DNA of 64,000 nt from Tamarix chinensis (lineage: Eukaryota > Streptophyta > Magnoliopsida > Caryophyllales > Tamaricaceae), in contig CM060177.1 of the NCBI GenBank assembly GCA_030549775.1, positions 53,198,638-53,262,637 of the forward strand, in the 5' to 3' direction. Each line of letters starts with the position of its first letter. Within the stretch, counting starts at the first letter, position 1. The notes under the pieces are model-generated. The model was not told the origin of the DNA. It saw only the letters and a program-made list of their open reading frames with translations, and did no database searches. A program made the translations under genes and the position numbers. Shown here in pieces: positions 59,207 to 64,000 of this stretch.

Positions 59207-59655
59207 CCAAACTAGTCGATCGGTCGTCAGACTAGTTGACTGGTCTGGTTGTACTAGACTTGGACTAAATTAAAAACTAAAGCATTAGTCAACTATTCAT
59301 GAGAACTAGTCCATTGATTTGGTCCATTTGGCCGATGGGTCTAAGCAGAGGCAAACCATTATGGCATGTAGAAAAATTGATCGATGGATTTGACCAACTG
59401 ATCGACTAGTCATAACAACTAGTTGATTGGTTTGGTCCAACCGGTTAATGGGCCTAAGCAGAGACCACACCATCTTGGTCTATAGGGACATTAGTCAATG
59501 GGTTGGACCAACCAATCGACGATTCATTGAAGCCAGTCGATTGGTTTACCAAACCAATTGAATGTTCTTATGACCAACCGATCCAAACCTCTAAACCATT
59601 TGACTGCTCGCAAAACTAGTCGACTGGTTGGAGGAACTGATCGACAGGTTTGGAT
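59207..59655. repeat. GATCGACTGGTT quasi-palindromic repeat cluster 4
   Basis: This is the largest cluster, with around 18 degenerate units in both orientations: ctagtcgatcggtc, actagttgactggtc, accaactgatcgactagtc, ctagttgattggtttggtcc and ccaatcgacgattc among them. It lies inside the minus-strand solo LTR. Confidence 0.72.
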
Positions 59656-61239
59656 AAAACATAACCCAAACTTCAAAAGACATACCAAAATTTACCACAC
59701 TTTACCATATTAATCTTAGCATGCTTCTATATCAAAACACACATAAAAATACATATTTCACACATAGAATCATATGGACACATGGTGTATACACATTTAA
59801 CCAAAGCATGCTTAAACTACCCATTTTATGCTTAAAAATTAGGGAATCTCAACTTACTTGAGAAGAATTAAACCACATGGTCATAATATGGAACACAATT
59901 AGTTCATACTCACATAAACACTAATATATGGAACACTAATATACTATAGAAACCTAACTATGTTAAAGATAAGAATGCATTATCTTGAAGCAATTCTTCT
60001 AGCACAAAACTCCTACTAGATGGCCTATCTAACAGAACTCTAATGCCTAAGAGAATAAAAGTAAAATAATTAGAACTCCTCTTCTAAAAATTCATTAAAA
60101 TCAAGAAAATTAGAGGAAGGAGAGAAACACAAAACACTACCTTTAGATTCAAATTAGGGTGTTAAAGAGAAGCTGAATTCTCCAACTTTTCCCAACCTTA
60201 AGTATTCCTTAATTAAGAAAAGAAAGAGAGAACTAAAATTAAGATTGGAAGAAGAGAAAGAAACACAATGCTTGCATAATTCAAAGGAGAAAACTAAAGA
60301 GGATCTTTGTTTTTTCTTAGTAGAAGGAAAAAGAGAGGAAAAAATGGGAAGGTGTTCAACACTTAATAAGATTTTCATAAGAAGAAGGGAGGAGAGATCA
60401 AGAGCAAAAGTGTGTAATGAAGATATATCTACAGAATGAGAGGTATAGGTGTGAGCTGGTTGATATCCCCAAAGAAAAGAGGGATGAGACAAGTGAGATT
60501 GAATGTGAGCAAGATGAGAACTGAAGGATGACTTGATGGGGGTGGTGAGGGGTTGAGTGCAGCTAGAGATGGGTATGCAAGTGAGTTGGCAAGTCATGGG
60601 AGAGTCTACAAAGTCAATAAACACTGCCCCAATTTCCAGAAGAGAGAAGGAGAGGTGAGGGAAAAAGGAGAAATGAAGCTTTCCTTCAAAAGTGGCTTTT
60701 TGGGAAACTTTTGCTAATTAAAATCATATGATGGTCCAATTAATACAAAAATAATACTAGAACATTAAAATTTTTTTATTAGGATGATTAAATTCAATTA
60801 ATAATCCTTCATAGTAATTAGAGAGAAATTCGAATCAAAATTAGAAATAGATTTGAAATTGCAGGCAAACCAGTCAAATGGTACTCCTAAAATTCACATT
60901 TTTATTAGAATTTCAAGCCCATTCCAAAACCAAAAATCATTTATTTTATATCAACATAATTCTAAATATAATTCAAATAATTTTGGGATTGGATATTACA
61001 TTATGAGAGTGTGGACATCTAGAGACGTTTGTATAGTCCTTGATGGATCAGAGTTAAAGTCTACGCCCTACTTTTGTTTCTATAATTGGAATTTTGTACT
61101 CTAGGTTAACTTTCCCTCATATATTTGAATATCCACAGACTTTCAAGGTCCAATACTTGAAAAAATTTCCTTTAATATTTATATAATGTGTTTTTGATGC
61201 AATCTATTTTGATTTTGTTTGGTTTTATTCTTAGTCTTA

Positions 61240-62092
61240 TGTAACACCCCCATTTTTACTACCATAAAATTTCATTAAAACAATTTTGGAAGCAATAAAC
61301 ACATAGGAAAAATGGGGTATTACCATCATACCTATAATCCCCCAAAACTTTAAAAACATATAATTTAATAAATAGCTTTTTATTTGGGATGAATTTAGCT
61401 TTTAAAATTATTTAATTTAATTATTTTATGACTTTTTGAAGTATATAAATTTGGATAGGAACATTTAATTAATTAAAAATAAATATTTTGTTATTTTACC
61501 ATACTCTTCTTATTTAAATAATTATCCAAATTAATATTTTACTAAAATTATCCTTTTTAAACCAATATATTAAATTAAATTATGAAATAAATTATTTCCC
61601 AAAATATTACATCCTATTTTTCCATAAATTATTTTATCTATTTTCCCACTATTTTTCCTTTTCTTTTTCCCTTTTTCTTTTCTTCTCCTTTTTCTCCTTT
61701 TTCCTCCTTTCTTTCTTTCTTATTCATTTTCCCTTTCTTTAAGCTGCTAGGCCAGCCCCTCCCCCCGTGCGCTTGGGCCTTCAGCCCACTCCCTTCCCTC
61801 CTCTCCTTCTCCCATTGGGGCCGCTCCCTTCTTTCCTTTCCTCTCCTCTTCCTCGGTGCAACAACCCATCCCATCTCCCCCTATTTTCTTTCTTTCCTTT
61901 CTTCCCCTGGACCCGGCAGGCCCAACTCTTTTTTTCTCCCTATACGCTCGGCCTGCTGTACCCCCTTCTTTCTTTCTTCTTCGTTGATCTCGCCAACCAA
62001 CGCTCGACCAGTCACTGTTTTCCATGCCTGCCACCTCGGGCATGCCAACCACTGCCCTACTGCCTCTCTCTCCCACCACTGCAACCCTCCCT

Positions 62093-62127
<35 letters not shown>

Positions 62128-64000
62128 CCCCTTCCTTTTTTCACCATTTTGGACCCAACCAGCTATGCACTCCTCATCACGCATGGCCTCCCTTTCCCCT
62201 TCTTCCCTTCCCTCTCCCTACCATCCTACCACCTCCCTGCCACCCTAAATGCTACCACAGATTAGCTATCAGCTTCCCTCTCCTTCCTCTCCTTTTTCTC
62301 CTCCTCACCAGCCCTTTCCTGCCTCATTTTTTTTAGCCCCATCCTTCCCCCAATTCATTCTCTCCATTTTCTTCTCCTTCCATTAACATCCCTGTTTTAT
62401 GCACCACCGCCCCTCTGCTGCTTCCTATGCCACACCAGCCACCTGTAGTGCCTCCTGCCACCTTTTACTACCGCCCTACACCACCACAATACCCCCTTGA
62501 GCCCCTGCAGTCCCTTTTTTCCCCTCTTCTTTTTCCCTCCTTTTCCTCCCTTATCGGCAACCTCCCTACAACCCCTTCGCCTGCTGCCGTCCCGCCGCCT
62601 CTACCGCCACCCAAACCACCAAGCCACTCCCTACAACCTCCTCTACCACCCCACACCTCCTTTTTCTGAAAAAAGCCCCCTCACTGCTTCATTTTCCTCC
62701 TCTCTTTTCCTTCCTTCTCAGCCCCATCCAATCCTGTAGCGCACTTCACAGACTCGCCGCAACCGCCACCCTTAGCTACCCACAGCCCATCCCTAACCAC
62801 CACCTACTCCCCCTCTTCAACCCTGCAACCTTCCCTTACCCTAACTCTCCTCCCCTTGCCCTCCACCTGGCCCCCAAGACCCCAACCTGAACCATCACCT
62901 CCTCCCTTCTACCTCCCTACCTTCGACACATTTTCCCCCTCATAACCTGCATGTGGCAGCAGCGTGAGTTCCACATTTTCCCCCTCATAACCTTCATTTA
63001 GGTTATATGCTATGTGTGGAAATATTGCTTATGGAAAGAGTTTGGTTATTAATGAAAAGGTTGAGTACCTATACATGTTGTATTATGTTATTGTGATCAT
63101 TAATGCTTGAAAAATATTATTATAAGCCCTAGGGGCATTTTAGTAATATGTCATGTGCAAGAATGTGTCTTGTTATGTGTGGGTGCTAATGAGTATTATA
63201 TTAAAATATAATAGTTTATGGAGTTGGATGATGAGAATGGAGTGGTGATACTTATATTCATGTGGCGATGATAACTTAATAAAAGTGGTGTAATAAAAGG
63301 GTAAAATGGTAATTTTTTAAATAGAAGGGTATTATGGTAAATTTGAAAGAGAAGGGCAAAATAGTACTTTGTAAGCAAGGGGTAAAATGGTAATTTCGGA
63401 AGTAAAGGGTAAAATGGTAATTTCAGATGAAAAGGGTAAAATGGTAATTTCATAAGTAAAAGGGTATTATAGTAATTTTGGAAGTTAAGGGTATTATGGT
63501 AATTTTGGAAGTAAAGGGCAAAAAGGTAATTTTGTAAATAAAAGGGTAAAGTGGTAATTATAATAATGGAGAAGGGTAAAATGGTAATCATAATAATTGA
63601 AAAGGGTAAAATGGTAATTATGATAAGGGAGAAGGGTAAAATGATAATTTAATAAAAGAGAAGGATAAAATGGTAATTTGGTGTAAAGGAAGGGTAAAAT
63701 GATAATTTAATAAAAGAGAAGGGTAAAAAGATAATTTAATAAAAGATAAGGGTAAAATGGTAATTCGGTGTAAAAGAATGTAAAATGATAATTTAATAAA
63801 AGAGAAGGGTAATTTGGTAATTATGAAAATGGAGAAAGGCATTTTGGTAATTTAACCAATTAAAAGATAATTTGGTAATTATGATAATAGAGAAGGGTAA
63901 TTTGGTAATTATAATGATAGAGAAGGGTAATTTGGCAAATATGATAATGGAGAAGGGTAATTGGATAATTATAATAATGGAGAAGGGTAATTTAGTAATT
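61240..64000 (+). mobile_element. Partial long LTR running off the window
   Basis: It starts TGTAACACCCCCATTTTTAC at 61240, followed by an AT-rich region with a second near-start TATAATCCCCCAAAAC (about 61340), then a pyrimidine-rich tract (61620-62990) and a minisatellite to the window end. The order start, AT-rich, pyrimidine-rich agrees with the family B LTR at 45651. The end lies outside the window, so length, target duplication and orientation are not confirmed. Long frames in the pyrimidine-rich tract are compositional. Confidence 0.5.
63296..64000. repeat. Minisatellite, unit about 27-34 bp, core GGGTAAAATGGTAATT
   Basis: Roughly 25 degenerate units of the core AAGGGTAAAATGGTAATT, joined by variable A/T-rich spacers such as tcggaagta, ataataatggag and taataaaagag, fill the last 700 bp and continue past the window. 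Two unit types alternate in the second half (ggtaatttgg and gataatttaat). Minus-strand open frames here (rich in Phe, Tyr, Leu) are produced by the repeat. Confidence 0.88.

Larger units (their letters stand above)
57020..61000 (-). mobile_element. Solo LTR with inserted hAT-like element
   Basis: On the plus strand it starts TGTAACACCCCCAATTTTAGG and ends GGGATTGGATATTACA. The flanks are TTTTG (57015-57019) and TTATG (61001-61005), a 4-of-5 target duplication. Read on the minus strand it starts TGTAATATCC, like family B. Without the hAT-like insertion it is about 3.5 kb. It carries repeat cluster 4, a tandem array at 58365-58604 and purine-rich stretches (60240-60680) that yield spurious frames. 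No retroviral domain is present. Confidence 0.68.

Noticed and set aside
60154..60624. A 156-codon minus-strand frame with a Ser/Leu/Phe-rich product.
   Set aside because: It lies in a purine-rich tract within the solo LTR 57020-61000; no domain, and composition explains it.
63196..63842. Minus-strand frames of 131 and 74 codons with repeating Phe/Tyr/Leu units.
   Set aside because: They are translations of the minisatellite; unit lengths vary and are not kept in multiples of three.

Overview
This window is nuclear DNA of a flowering plant. The evidence is one intron-containing plant gene with GT-AG introns, several generations of nested LTR retrotransposons, a plant L1-type LINE, hAT and CACTA class DNA-element ends, and an old endogenous pararetrovirus (Caulimoviridae). 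The species cannot be named from the sequence. It is a repeat-dominated region with a single apparently intact host gene.

Layout. 1-6 kb: a Copia-type solo LTR (227-1687), a small hAT-like element (2014-2533), a CACTA-like terminus (about 4680-5079) and one copy of an unclassified dispersed repeat. 6-20.5 kb: minus-strand LTR fragments of a Ty3/gypsy family with very long LTRs, a broken gag, then a plus-strand solo LTR (11705-20537) split by a second, minus-strand solo LTR (13185-18039, perfect 5-bp target duplication). 20.5-22.4 kb: AT-rich, no gene. 22.4-27.9 kb: a dead minus-strand L1-type LINE. 29.25-37.84 kb: a rearranged minus-strand endogenous pararetrovirus, probably florendovirus-like, with movement, coat, protease, RT/RNase H and second-ORF remnants, plus a recognisable primer-binding site and TATA box.

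38.57-41.69 kb: the host gene, a five-exon minus-strand tyrosyl-DNA phosphodiesterase 2 (TDP2) gene. It encodes about 493 residues, with two RanBP2-type zinc fingers and all five expected catalytic motifs. A 1.73-kb hAT-like element with a perfect 8-bp target duplication (41885-43615) lies 197 bp upstream of its start codon.

45.65-54.34 kb: a plus-strand solo LTR (5-bp duplication CTTCT) containing a nested 4.9-kb solo LTR (5-bp duplication TAACT). 57.02-61.00 kb: a minus-strand solo LTR carrying a 450-bp hAT-like element with a perfect 8-bp duplication. 61.24 kb to the end: another LTR running off the window and ending in a roughly 30-bp minisatellite.

The long LTRs are the most unusual material. 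Where the order can be read (the 4.9-kb copies most clearly) they share a pyrimidine-rich block, trinucleotide microsatellites, CATGCA/AACCCTA repeats, an array of short CCAC...GTGG inverted-repeat modules, and a conserved box resembling a 3' splice site just before the end. I found no bacterial-type system, CRISPR array, tRNA or rRNA gene. Almost all open reading frames in the T/C-rich and microsatellite tracts are compositional artefacts.
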